From Hyposmocoma kahamanoa (lineage: Eukaryota; Arthropoda; Insecta; Lepidoptera; Cosmopterigidae), in NCBI RefSeq assembly GCF_003589595.1, contig NW_020653718.1, positions 231,143-295,142 of the forward strand: a stretch of DNA of 64,000 bases. The letters are read 5' to 3'. Positions 1-10,609 of this stretch are shown piece after piece. Within the stretch, counting starts at the first letter, position 1; every line of letters begins with the position of its first letter. The notes below the pieces were generated by a model, which saw nothing but the letters and a program-made list of their open reading frames with translations, ran no database searches and was not told the DNA's origin. Position numbers and translations under genes: made by a program.

Positions 1-92
1 TCGGAAAGCGCCCTTCAATTCGAGAACAATATCTAATCGAACGATTCGGTTAAAATATCAAAGTATTCTGAATCGGGGTCCTGTAAATAGTC

Positions 93-236
93 TGAAGTCC
101 CATGTGCCTGAAATTTCACCAGCACCCTACGCCTACCCTTCAAAACCGGAACGCAGTAATGCTCACATTACTGCTGGCGGCAGAAATAGGTAAGGTGGTA
201 GTACTTTCCAGGACGAACTCTTTCGCAAGGAGCTCT
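93..236 (-). repeat. R-A dispersed repeat, 5' half
   Basis: This is a partial copy of the most frequent repeat in the window (family R-A). Reading the minus strand, it runs from the 'gagctccttgcgaaagagtt' block through the 'tatttctgccgccagcag' core to 'ggcacatgggact', and lacks the 3' half and tail. R-A copies resemble, from memory, the 3' tail of BMC1-type LINEs of the silk moth, which also carry a 'tatttctgccg..aagcagtaatg' block. That link is inference. Confidence 0.8.
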
Positions 237-294
237 ACTGCAAATAAAATATCGTAACACAGAAACAAAAGATTTTTTTACGAATAAATATATC

Positions 295-462
295 TACAGT
301 ATTTAAAGGAACTAAAAGCCAAAATTCAGGACAGCACATGGTTTTAATGTCAGACGCAATCAGTTACAACCACAGACCACATCAATACTTACAACATAAT
401 AATCACATTAGACAGCTCATATTATGATCTAAAGAGACTACACACTTTAATCATACATTACA
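295..462 (-). repeat. 3' LTR of the gypsy relic
   Basis: This LTR shares long blocks with 1729-1848: 'tacagtattt', 'ggacgcaatcagttacaacc' (with one difference here), 'agctcatat', and the terminal 'cactttaatcatacattaca'. It is about 48 bp longer than the partner because of an extra central segment. The purine tract ggaggaaatg (minus strand) abuts its right end. Confidence 0.8.
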
Positions 463-572
463 CATTTCCTCCAGGTTTCATTTGACAACTAATATTTTCA
501 ATTAATCACTAAAGGCCAAAAGACTTAACAATTTTAATATATATATATATATATATTTAAACAACAATAATT

Positions 573-1660
573 TCATGTTTGATATTTTGAGCCGTCTATG
601 GTGCGCACCTCGTACAGGCTCTCATCATCAATCATGCTTCGCTTCCATTTATCATTCATATTATACGTCCTGAACAAAACATGGTCTCCTTTATTTAACT
701 GCTTTCTCCTTTCTCCTTCTCCTTCTGCCTTCTCTCCTTTTTCCATTCCTGAGCTATTATCTAAGTCCGGGTGTAATATTGAAATAGCTGTCCTGAATCT
801 CCTTCCACATAATAATTCAGCTGGGGTTTTCCCAGTGACTGTGTTTAGTACAATACGCATTTGAAATAGGATTCTGCGTACTCGCTCTGCCCAAGATTGA
901 TGTGGGGACTGCTTTTTCAGTGTGTCTTTTAATGTTTGTGTTGTCCTTTCAGCTTGCCCATTAGATGCTGGATGATATGGGGTGATTGGTGGGTTATTAC
1001 GGTTTAATTGACATGAATCACAATTGGACACCATAGTCTCAATATACGCATCTAATGAGGGGAACCATAAGTAAGCTCTGGCCAACATTTTTGTCTATAC
1101 AACTCCACTACGACCATCATGTAGAGCCTTCAAAACCTTATTCTGTGAAGATGTTGGAATAATCACTCAATTTGCCTAGAGTATACATTCTTTGCTAAGT
1201 GAAAGGTTATTTTTTTTGTCTTATCAAAATAAGGCAATGAGACGCTGTCCATTTACGTAGGCCAGCTGTGCAATAAAAAGTTTTTCACTTTATGCAAGAT
1301 CAAATCTTTATCAGTTTCCTTAGCGATTTGTTTCGAATTGATCCCAAGTAGATCACATTGTTCTAGCAGGAATACATCTTCCACTTGCTCCTCCTGGTCT
1401 TCTTCTCTACATTGCGTTGGAAACCGCTTAAACTGTCAGCATTACCCAAATCCTTACCCGGTCGATACTGTATACCTAAGAATTCTGAGAGGATATAAGC
1501 TTAGGAATGGGCTTTTTATGTCCAAACATTCCCAGCAACTATTTGTGGTCAGTACATATCACAAAGTTACGGCTCACCAAGTATTGTCTTAATTTCTTCA
1601 AGCCAAACATGACGGCTAAAGCTTCCTTATCTATTTGAGCATATCAACGGCATGAACCTG
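573..1660 (-). pseudogene. gypsy pol relic: RNase H and truncated integrase
   Basis: The minus strand encodes a degraded pol C-terminal half. Near 1655-1540 is the RNase H stretch IDKEALAVMFGLKK followed by VICTDHK, then a stop codon. This is the conserved Ty3/gypsy RNase H signature. Further on (573-1088) comes an integrase: an N-terminal zinc-binding part ending NCDSCQLNRNNPP joins directly to YHPASNGQAERTTQTLK, the region carrying the third catalytic acidic residue, and then a C-terminal basic tail. The central catalytic core with the first two aspartates is absent, so a deletion of roughly 100 residues or more removed it. Stops and frame changes occur at 1090-1500. The protein cannot be active. 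In life it would have been the polyprotein that copies and integrates the element. Confidence 0.85.
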
Positions 1661-1728
1661 TAAAGTCCTGTGGACGCTCTATTCATCAATTTCATAGCGT
1701 ATTTCACTTAGTTTCCTCGCGTCGCCAA

Positions 1729-1848
1729 TACAGTATTTCAGGAATTAAAAGCCAGAATTCAGCACGGACGCAATCAGTTACAACCTAACAATCACATTTG
1801 ACAGCTCATATGATTTATAGAGACTACCCACTTTAATCATACATTACA
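1729..1848 (-). repeat. 5' LTR of the gypsy relic
   Basis: This is the partner of the LTR at 295-462. In the minus-strand reading it holds ctataaatcatatg, a plausible TATA element, and it is followed after one base by the putative primer-binding site tggcgac. It is shortened by internal deletions relative to the other LTR. Confidence 0.78.
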
Positions 1849-1853
1849 ATATC

Positions 1854-2610
1854 CAATATCCTTGTGTACATTTTATAAATCGATATGGCCTATTTCGTCC
1901 CTCAATGAAGTGTAATTATGTCACTGATATGGTCGTGAATTAATGTTAAATTATCATTACAATATTAATGTGGCTGTATTACTCTTAATTTGAATTTTTA
2001 TATAAGTATAATATGGAAAGATCTATGTTGCAAATGTTATTCTTTGAAAGTACGAGGAAAGCTCTACGTCAGGCTGTAATTGAACTATATTGAAAATGTT
2101 AAGTAGCAGGATTATCTTTGGAAACTCTATAAGGAAAAAAGCGAAAGGAATCAGTTTGATGTATTCTTTTGTCAGCATTTGTAAATATTTTCCTTTTTTT
2201 TCACATATATGGCGATAAATGAGTCATCTTATGAAATGTGGCTGCTGCCACCTCATAGGGTCATTTTTAAAACACTAACGACCTAGCAGGACAACTTAAT
2301 ATATAATGGTAACAACTTTTCTTCCATGACTTTTAATAATTCATCATAGATTTTATATTCATACAAAATTTTTGTAAATTTAAATACTCGGAGTTCGCTC
2401 TAAACGTATGTAATAATTCTGTGCAGGACGGGGGTGGGAATCATGTGGGAGGACGCTTGGTCGTTTGAACTTATTCTATCAAATGCAGATCTAAAAAGTG
2501 TCAGACAGTACAACAAAAACCTAAAAGTTTATGTTTTGCAAATTTATTAAATATATGTAAAAAACTATATAATGTACAAATAGATACTACTTATTCAATA
2601 AACTTAAAAA
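1854..2610. other. AT-rich stretch, nothing recognised
   Basis: I see no gene, RNA or recognisable repeat in this AT-rich stretch. All reading frames are short and broken. Confidence 0.5.
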
Positions 2611-2614
2611 TTAC

Positions 2615-2740
2615 AATTATTAACCTATGGCACGATTTACTGGAAGACGTAGATTCGATTGAAAGAATTGTTTTTTTCTTAGTTTCGATCTTTGTATTAA
2701 TAGTTAACAAACTAGTGGAGTAATTTCACAAAACTAATTG
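2615..2740 (+). repeat. SINE-H copy, tRNA part and 3' module
   Basis: Read on the plus strand, this contains a decayed tRNA-like segment (cctatggcacgatttactgg, then a box-B-like gattcgatt). The family's 3' module follows: tcgatctttgtattaatag and then aacaaactagtggagtaatt. The same module order recurs at 54340-54650 and 22630-22950 in opposite orientation. The family is a tRNA-derived SINE by its internal promoter remnants. Confidence 0.65.
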
Positions 2741-2960
2741 AATATCATGGTGGTCAAACATTGTGACATTCACAAAATTTAAAAATTAATAATTATTCAA
2801 CCATTTTTTTAAATCTTTGTACGGACTCTGTATACCCTGTACATTAACAATAAAGTGACAAACTTCAAAATGTAATATTTTGGGAAACTGACAAAATTAA
2901 TAAGAAAAAAAAATTAACTAATAATACGGTTATTATTTATTTTATTATACCTCTTTTTTC

Positions 2961-3092
2961 TTTTTTTTTATAACATCAAGTGGTGGGACGAACAAATCGT
3001 GCGCCTGATGCTAATCTCACGCCTGTCCATAACAATTGCAGTGCCACTCAGAACTTTAAACCGCAAAGATCTGAGGGGCACTGTCACTGTGA
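2961..3092 (-). repeat. R-A repeat, 3' half
   Basis: This minus-strand copy holds the tail side of R-A: the 'acttgatgttataaaaaa' end, the 'acgatttgttcgtcccacca' block and the 'cctcagatctttgcgg' block. It ends abruptly where a SINE-H copy begins at about 3095. Confidence 0.8.
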
Positions 3093-3094
3093 CA

Positions 3095-3372
3095 GGACTC
3101 AAACGAGTGTCATTGCCATGCCGGAGCAGGATTAATTAACTGAGCTACGGATTGACTCAGCAGATCGTATAAATTTCTATAAATGCTCGTTACAGCGCAT
3201 TGTATTCGGCTTAAATGGCTTTTTTCACCGTCAGCGCACTTGTGATAAATATGTATATGAAGTTACTCACTTAGCCAGGTACCTTTGCAGTTAGCTACTA
3301 GAAGCTGACGAGAGATATCGCTGTGAAAATACTTCGCTAGTTTGTTTTATTATTGATGTAATGATAAATAAA
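3095..3372 (-). repeat. SINE-H copy with a second 3' end attached
   Basis: On the minus strand, a tRNA-like segment (gtagctcagttaattaatcc with box-B-like gtttgagtcc) is preceded by the family's 5' module, seen on the plus strand as ccaggtacctttgcagttag at 3277-3296. Directly past that 5' end, at about 3323-3372, lies a second 3'-terminal module (gtgaaaatacttcgctagtt). This suggests two head-to-tail units. All parts match the pieces at 22630-22950 and 54340-54650. Confidence 0.6.
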
Positions 3373-3379
3373 TAATATT

Positions 3380-4280
3380 TTTCATATCAGACAGAATATA
3401 GTCACAAATGACTATTTATGTATGTTTTTTTAACAATTTGATCACAAATATGTTACTTTTCGAATTGTGCCACTTTACTATTGAGAGACATACAAATATA
3501 TTTATTATAACAGACATAATAGGCACAAAAGGAGCGCGACATTTCAGTCCCATAATACTTTCGTTCAATGGTGAGGGTTAATACATAATGGGTATAAGCA
3601 TTTATCAGAGAAAACCGCTGACGCTTTTCTCGCGCGGAAATAAGTACGCTCAACGTCTTAAGAGGGGGAGGGGACGCAGCTGTCTTCGATATCGATAACT
3701 TTTGTTTTTACGACTTATGCTTCTCGGTTTAACTTTTAGTCAACTTTCGATGAGTTGTGAGTTTATAATGAGGATGCGATTATTTAGAAATAGCTGTTGT
3801 CGTTTTTAAATTTCATATTCTTAAGTAGTTTATAAAACACTTAGAATAATAACGCATAGAATGATAGTTTCACATCAAACGAACTGTCACAAGTGAAGCA
3901 AAAATCAAATTCATGTAGGGTAGTTTTAGTAGTAGGTTAATTTTCGGTTTTAGTGAATATTTATATAAAAATACAAGTTGAAACGCGTTACTTTCTTGTG
4001 GAATGTGATGTTAGTATCTATTTTATGTTTGTCTGACGTATTTTTACACTCATTTACCGCACATTTCGTCATTTTTAGCAAATTCTTGATCTGTTCGCGG
4101 TGCAAGTTGACCTTGAGTACTGAAGGCCCGCCCGCTCGTGTAGGCCCTTTTGGCGCGCTTCAATTTGCCTCACTTAGCGTGTGCGGACTAGGTTTCTATG
4201 CGTTATTATTCTAAGATAAAACAGTGAAAGACAAAAGAATATTATTCCCTATTTTAATTTTTTTTGAATTGATATTCAAT
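3380..4280. other. No recognisable gene; slightly GC-richer patch at 4090-4170
   Basis: I recognise nothing here. A 78-codon frame at 3978-4214 has no family resemblance or supporting context. The patch at 4090-4170 is richer in G and C than its surroundings but shows no clear promoter elements. Confidence 0.45.
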
Positions 4281-4283
4281 TAT

Positions 4284-4340
4284 ATTTGTGAAATTACTCC
4301 ACTAGTTTGTTATGATTATTAACATAAAGATCGAACACTC
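4284..4340 (-). repeat. SINE-H 3'-end fragment
   Basis: The plus strand reads gtgaaattactccactagtt, then tgttatgattattaa and agatcgaacactcag. This is the family's 3' module in antisense, nearly identical to 2690-2740 read backwards. Confidence 0.65.
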
Positions 4341-5023
4341 AGAAAAACGACGATGACCACCTCCCATCAAGTGGCTCGTCTGCTCGTTTGCCTCCTTCTT
4401 TGCATAAAAAAAAAACAAATAGGTATTTTCTTTACATTGATCTTTTTAGTGAAGGTGTACAAAAATGTATGACGAGATATTTTTTTTATAATTTATTTAT
4501 GAAAATAAACTCGGAATCCACACACACAAGTAGGTATTTCTTTATAATGCAGGTGAGACGATAACAGGCGGATAAATTGAAGCGTTTATTTCCTGTTTGC
4601 TCGATTTCCCCCTAAGATACCCTTACATTAAAGCGATCTTTGAAGACGAGATTATGCAGAGAGGCAGGGGACATTAAGTGAATTATTAGATCTTTTATGT
4701 TATTAAATTGAAAATGAATACTTATTATTTTCTCTGAATCGCGTACCGTTCGTTGATTTTTTTCTATTTATGTTGCTCTTTGTCCGTATTCATATCGTAA
4801 TTTTAAGTGGAAAAAAGTATACAAAGTAAAACTTAAACGTCATTTAAAGAGGATGGATCAGCGTTACTGATAAATCTGAAAGAAAATGCCCAGCTACGAA
4901 GCAAAACCAGACTTTCAAAGTTTTGTTACAGGTAATAAGCTTTACAATACAAAATATATAGTCGAGCAGTGCGACGACGATGCGCTAGGTTTTGTTATTC
5001 CTTGTATATTTCATTTTCTAAAG

Positions 5024-5297
5024 CAGTGTTGGGCAAAGTACGGTCGGCGGGCCCCTTCCGGTCCGGCCCGCCAACATCTCTTTTAAAGGAGTGTAAACGG
5101 CCCTCGGAAACATATTTTTACAGTCTCGTCGATATCGACTTACGTGATAACGAAATAACGTGCAAAGTTAACACACACACGAAATAACACCCAATTAAAA
5201 ATTTTTAAAAAGAGACTGCATTTTTTTTTTAATCTGGTCTCTTGTGAATTTTTTTACGTATTTCTGGCTCCCAATGAAAAAAGTTTGTCAATTCCTG
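5024..5297. mobile_element. hAT-type MITE with 8-bp target duplication
   Basis: The element starts cagtgttgggcaaagtacgg, followed by a GC-rich palindromic ggcgggcc...ggcccgcc stretch, and ends agtttgtcaattcctg. Its ends are imperfect inverted repeats beginning CAG, and the 8-bp sequence ttctaaag directly flanks both sides (5016-5023 and 5298-5305). A CAG terminus plus an 8-bp target duplication is the hAT superfamily signature. At 274 bp with no transposase it is non-autonomous. The 'gggcaaa.tacggcccgcggg' type of start is known from hAT elements in many animals. Confidence 0.9.
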
Positions 5298-5309
5298 TTC
5301 TAAAGTGTA

Positions 5310-5410
5310 CCATCATCCTCATCATCAATCCATTATGCGCCCTACAACTGGGCACGGATTTTTCTAACGAAATTCGTAAGACTGAGCCAGCGCGGTTTGG
5401 CGGCTTGGGA
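5310..5410 (-). repeat. LINE 3'-tail fragment with (atgatg)-like end
   Basis: On the minus strand this reads a short coding-like end (SYEFR-type, then a cccagttgtaggg block) followed by tgatgatgaggatgatgg. This is the usual 3' end of lepidopteran RTE-like LINEs. It lies directly after the hAT MITE. The assignment is by resemblance only. Confidence 0.5.
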
Positions 5411-5780
5411 ATTGTGTTTGATCACGGTGTTTTTTTTTTTCACCGTTATCGAAATGTATTGCTACTGAACATTTAGAGATGTACCGTCGATCAATCAATT
5501 GCGAAGCAACCCTTTTCTTTCCGGGCTGCTTGAGTACTAAAGTGTGTCTTAGGGAAAATACTCCAAGGTTCATGTTTGATATAACTTCTACCAACCCTGA
5601 CCTTGGAATACTAGTATGACAGATTATGTACATAATAATATATAGCATGACACTGTACTCAATGATGCTTTCCCTATATAACACTCTACTCAAAGATGGC
5701 TTCGCCACGTAAGACTCCTCCTTCTTCCTAATAACTATCACATGTATCTACAATAAATAGTGAAAATTGCCACTTTCCAT

Positions 5781-6170
5781 CAGGTTTTTTCATGATATCA
5801 AGCGACGGGACTAACTAGTTGTGTTGGTAAGCGACATGCCTGTTGCAAGGACTGAGGACACTGCGACTGCGTCCGTCACCACCATGAGACACAAAGTAAA
5901 CAAGTCCCATGCGCCTGTAATTTCATCAACACCCTTACCCTTCATAACCGAAACGCAGTAATGCTCATCAATCAGCCTATTGCAGTCCACTGCTGGACAT
6001 AAGCCTCCCCAAGTGCTCGACGTGGTCTCCACTTGAGAACCTGTCTACTCCATCGCTAATAATAAAGATAGTAATGCTCACATTTGACTTTGACTTCTTC
6101 GTGGCAGAAATAGTTAAGGTGGCAGTACTTCCCTAGATGAACACTTTCACAAAGAGTTCTATTGCTACCA
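5781..6170 (-). repeat. R-A repeat interrupted by a nested RTE fragment
   Basis: This minus-strand R-A copy runs from its tail side (cttgatatcatgaaaaa) to the 5' start (gtagcaatagaactctttgt). It lost the 'gcgatttaaagctctgagtg' part and is split at 5967/6070 by a 102-bp insertion. The flanks of the insertion repeat agtaatgctca. Confidence 0.85.
5968..6069 (-). pseudogene. RTE LINE 3' fragment nested in R-A
   Basis: This 102-bp insertion on the minus strand encodes WRPRRALGEAYVQQWTAIG and a stop, then ctgattga. That is the C-terminus of RTE-clade LINE proteins (endonuclease plus reverse transcriptase). It is flanked by an 11-bp target duplication, agtaatgctca, at 5957-5967 and 6070-6080. Extreme 5' truncation with a target duplication is what target-primed reverse transcription leaves. 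It dates this RTE insertion as younger than the R-A copy it splits. Confidence 0.82.
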
Positions 6171-6179
6171 CAGAAGAAA

Positions 6180-7665
6180 GAAGTGGTCTGTGACTGCTAC
6201 TAATGGTGCGCTGTCGGATTGTTTGTCAGAGTCAATATCATAAAAAGTAACTTTGTAACTGGAATCTACAATTGAAAAAAAAACCAATTCCAATTTTGGG
6301 GCTCATGAATTAAAAGTTAATTTGATTTGTGTCCGGGGCCGGGACGAGGGACGGATGGGACGGATAAATCGTATGTGCCTCCGACTTTTACGGGTTCTAC
6401 TTTAATTAATTTAATTGGAAAATTTATCGTCTTCCTCTTGGACAAACCTTAATAAATATGAGGTACCTGAGGATAGCTTGAAATCTAAATTTCAAAACCA
6501 GGTCCAAAACATTTATTTGCCTAAAAATGGATTATAGTGTTGACTTTATTCCATGAATTCCATGCGATATCAATGTACATATAAATGAAAAACATTAAAA
6601 AGATAAATATATAAACTTAATCAATTATGTATTGGTAAGTAAATGAGCATTTCAAAAGAATCTATGACTCAGCATTGTAATGACTTTTTGTATGTATGTA
6701 TGTCTAATACTCGCCTCGTCCTCGCTGTTGTTCAGCATGTCATGGCATAGAGCACAACAAATAAATTACAATAATGGGTTGGCCACAGCGTCCATACGGT
6801 ACCAAAGTATATACAAAAACATTTTAATCAATTATGTATTAGCCATGTTGATCTACAATCTTTCGCAATCTTTCAAATAATTTTAGAATTCTCCTTTTTC
6901 ATAAATTCTTGTTTTTGCTTACAAAATACAGACCCTCAAACGACACTTGTCGTTTAATGGTCTTTATTATCTAGCACATGTATATTTAAAGAATTTTGTA
7001 AAAATCGAAACAAACTAAAACATAAAGGGGCCATTCCAGGCGATTATGGTAGACAGATCCTAAACTAACCGTAATAGTTTTTGACGGCTGTGTAAAGATA
7101 TGTGTGTTTGGCATTATTATGCTGACATTCGACACCTTTACTTTTCACCAGTTCTGGGTATTTCTTAAGAAACTTACAACTTTCTCGCATATTCTTAAAA
7201 TGACCGCAGAAAATATAACATAGAAAAAAAAAGAACTTTTTTTGTCTAAAGTTAGCGGGAAAAACCTCACGAACTCTTTGGCCATCCCATTACATCAGAT
7301 GTGCTACAAAAACATTTGTATCGATCAGGGTGGAGTCGGGAGATGTAATTTCATCAAATGTAAGACACTCAACATGATCTTGTTTTAACACGATTACCCT
7401 GAGAAGGGATACATTTTATATTGAAGTATTTCATACTAAATCCTCGAAGACGGCACCCGGGTGGTAGACAATGGACCTAAACCTAAACTTGCCAGTATTA
7501 TAAATTGTGCACCTTATTACAATTTTCACATTTAGCTTGAATTTTTTTCTTTACAAATTGATTTACATGCACCTCCATTAGCACCTTTTTTCCCTACAGA
7601 GAAGACTTTTATCAGTCAGACTTCGATAATTAAGACTCTGAACTCTGAAGGTACGTGCAACCTAT
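6180..7665. other. AT-rich, no feature recognised
   Basis: I see no gene, repeat family or RNA that I can support here. Frames are all short. Confidence 0.5.
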
Positions 7666-7671
7666 GCTTCT

Positions 7672-7973
7672 TTTTATGACATCAAGTGACAGGACGAGTC
7701 GTGGGCGGTAAAAAACACGCCTATCCATAACAATTTTAATTGACTCAAAGCTTTGCATCGCAGAGATCTGAGGGCACTGCAACTGCGTCCGTCACCATGA
7801 GACAAAGTTGACAAATTCCATGACCCTGTAGTTTCAGCAGTTCCCATGCTCTTTGAATCCAGAACGTCGTAATGCACATACACATGCAACATATTACTGC
7901 TTGGTGGCAGAAATAGGTATGGCGTCAGTAGTTCCCTTTAAGAATTTTTTTACAAGGAGTTCTACGGCTTCTA
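7672..7973 (-). repeat. R-A repeat, nearly full length
   Basis: This minus-strand copy is diverged by several small deletions. The 'tatttctgccaccaagcag' core, the 'cagatctctgcga' block and the 'cacttgatgtcataaaaag' tail are all present. Confidence 0.82.
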
Positions 7974-7979
7974 CTTACA

Positions 7980-9265
7980 TCAGTATTTTAACCTCTTAAA
8001 ACAATGTTACTTTAACCTTACCTTGACTTTTCGTACCATAACGTGCTTAAAGTGAGCTTATTGTAATGTTAAAACTATAATGTTTTATTGGCAGCTTTGT
8101 GACTATTCCTTCACTCAGTTCATACTATGACGCGACTTTAACATTAAAGTAATATTGTTCTTATGTCAAATTTAACAATCTTAAAATAGTTACACGGATG
8201 CAATGGAAACAATATTATTTTCAGTTTTATTGTCTTAATATTGATTTGTAATGATTAAAGTTAAGTTGAACTTATTTATTTACATATTTATCTTTTCAAT
8301 ATTTTGTTTATTTTTTATTTAATAGCACATAAAAATTAATTTCTCGTCAAACAAAAAAACACGATGTTTATTTCGTAAAATTATGAACATATCTATATGC
8401 TCCTTGGCGTAACTAACAGTTGACACTAGAGTAGAATAGTTCCGAATTCACAACGTGACTCTTAAGAGTCAGCTTGTTCTATTTATTTTTCTTGAAAATG
8501 CGGAATAATTATTGAAAACAACGTAATTTTAATAGATTTTATTATTACATACTTTTTTTTAACAGTAAACATTTTTTGAATGTAAATAATATTAAATACT
8601 TAAACATTATACCACGATAAGACGATTCGGAATATCAAAAACGAAGAGATGGCATTATATAGTTCACATAGCGTTATCTCTTTCCTATTTTTAGTAAGGA
8701 ATACACAATATTAGGAAATCATTCGTTCTTTCAATCACTTTTGCAATAATACATTACTTGGTTGACAGGTTCGTCATGGTACGAATATGAGTAATATTAT
8801 AATAGGTTTACTTTAAGCTTACATTGAAATAAGATGTGTTTTTGGAAAGGTTATGGTACACCCCCGGACCTTTAACAAAAACATCTCCAGTTTAATTTGC
8901 ATTTACAATGAATTTTGTTGAAACCATATCGTACTAAGTGCCTTTTTTCTTGTATGTATTTATATTAAAACGGTCATTCGCAATCAAAAAGCTAAAAAAT
9001 AATACCATGGCCATATAATTATGTAAACGACATTGTTCGGACATTCAATGACCTATCACGTTTATGTTATGAACACGTTCTTCCAAATAAGTTACTTTTG
9101 TACACTTTCGCCCTAATTAAGAGTTCGACACGGAAACGTATCAAGACAGTTAGAAAAAGCTTTATATCCTTGCTATAAAGGCGAAAAACACGTGAGTTTG
9201 AGGTCGACAGGCGGACCAAGCGGTAGCAAAATGGGCAACATTATTTTTACTCTTATTTCATGAAC
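7980..9265. other. AT-rich, no feature recognised
   Basis: Nothing is recognised here. Base composition is strongly AT-rich with many short T and A runs. Confidence 0.5.
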
Positions 9266-9271
9266 ATAAGG

Positions 9272-9291
9272 CGTGTGTGTGNNNNNNNNNN

Positions 9292-9334
<43 letters not shown>
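9272..9334 (+). repeat. (GT)n microsatellite with assembly gap
   Basis: This dinucleotide GT tract is interrupted by ten N (9282-9291). The gap probably marks an unresolved tract length, so the true repeat may be longer or shorter than shown. Confidence 0.97.
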
Positions 9335-9336
<2 letters not shown>

Positions 9337-10004
9337 TGCGTGGATGTTTGTGACAATAAGTGTTAGAATATAGTGTTACAATATATTGTGTACACCAAGG
9401 TATATAGGTAAGTGTAACATACAAAAGTATTTACTTTACAACTTAAGTCTTAAACAGTAATCTTCATTACAGCCTCAGTCTCTTCATAATTTAACTTATG
9501 TAGCCATTGAACTACAGATCTTTTACAGTCATGTAACTTCATGTGATAGATGTTTAAAGTTTTATTTATGCGGTTATTATAATAATATTAAAATGAGAAA
9601 AATTGTTGCTGTATGTCATTTTTAAATTTAATCAAATCATATCAAAATTATCTTTATTTCGAAAAAAAAGGTAAGCAAATTACATTTGAAATCGTCACAT
9701 TTAGACAATTTTTAAAACCATAAGAGTGCGTTTACATAATTTTTGATAAACCTGAATTTGTTGCCTCACAAAAGAACCGAGAACCCCCTAAAGTCTTAAG
9801 TTCGGTAAAACGAGCATCCATTTATGTTTATTCATTATTCAAACGCACAAAAAGTAAACAATTGAAAATATACTGTGATACAATGATCAATATGCCAATT
9901 ACCTTAAAAATCTCCGAAAGTGAGGTACGTGAGCTTAATTTATGTATCGCTCTAACCGCACGCTTCTCCAAAATAAAAATTGTTTCTATATTTGAAGCGG
10001 CGCC

Positions 10005-10488
10005 TCACAATAAAATACCGTATGACATTATACTGTGAAAGTAACTGAAGTCAACGGTTCTGGCTGTCTCGACGTCAGTAAGCTGCCTGACTTTTCGTAC
10101 GGCATAAGCAGCAGAACTAAGCTTTCCAAGTACTGTCGAAATATGTGGGTTCCACTGAAGTTTTGAATTAACCTTTATTCCCAAAAAGACAGTGGTGTCC
10201 TCCAAATCCAATTGTACATTATTAAGTTTCATGTCAGTTGCTACATTTTTTACATTAGGTAGCGTAAACATACACATTTTGTGTTCTTGGAGTTGAGGTT
10301 AAGATTGTTTACAGTAAACTAATTTTGAACTTTAGATAGAGCACTATTTACGTCGTCATAATTAGTTTTATTTCTATCAATATTAAAAATCAAGGAAGTA
10401 TCATCAGCAAATAGCACAATCGCACAGAAGTTGTTTATAAAGTAAGGAAGATCATTATCTAGAAGGGCACTGCCATACATGCCTGTAG
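10005..10488 (-). pseudogene. Non-LTR reverse transcriptase fragment with FADD box
   Basis: The minus strand encodes NDLPYFINNFCAIVLFADDT, the palm region whose FADD holds two catalytic aspartates. It continues through a stop into a C-terminal part (10005-10277) with FLGIKVNSKLQWNPHI and VRKVRQLTDVETAR, which is the thumb region of CR1/Jockey-group LINE enzymes. Fingers and endonuclease are missing. A deletion precedes NDLPYF, where the usual GVPQGSILGPLLF box should be. A stop codon sits between the FADD part and the thumb. The upstream end abuts an R-A copy at about 10490. This is an inactive relic. Confidence 0.82.
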
Positions 10489-10489
10489 T

Positions 10490-10602
10490 TTACCAGCACT
10501 ATTACCGTTCAAAATCTAAACGCAGTAATGGTCACGTTACTGCTTGGCGGCAGAAATAGGCAAAATGGCAGTACTTCTCTGGACAAGCTCTATTACTGCT
10601 AC
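10490..10602 (-). repeat. R-A repeat, 5' half
   Basis: This minus-strand partial copy has 'tatttctgccgccaagcagt' and 'taatagagcttgtccagaga' but no 3' half. It directly adjoins the reverse-transcriptase fragment. Confidence 0.8.
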
Positions 10603-10609
10603 AACATAC

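Larger units (their letters stand above)
295..1848 (-). mobile_element. Collapsed Ty3/gypsy LTR retrotransposon with both LTRs
   Basis: Two direct repeats (295-462 and 1729-1848) flank a reduced pol region, and the 5-bp sequence atatc occurs immediately outside each end (290-294 and 1849-1853), as a target duplication should. Reading the minus strand, the 5' LTR starts tgtaatgtatg. One base inside it (from 1727) is tggcgac, which fits a primer-binding site. The purine-rich ggaggaaatg lies directly before the 3' LTR, where a polypurine tract belongs. gag, protease and reverse transcriptase are missing, leaving an RNase H relic and a deleted integrase. At about 1.55 kb this is far below the 5-7 kb of a full element. 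The LTR end ctgta is not the usual CA, so either the exact ends are slightly off or mutation has changed them. Confidence 0.82.

Noticed and set aside
598..1592. Plus-strand frames of 84-88 codons
   Set aside because: They are shadows of the minus-strand gypsy pol relic.
9173..9424. Minus frame rich in Thr-His
   Set aside because: It is a translation of the (GT)n microsatellite, including the N gap.
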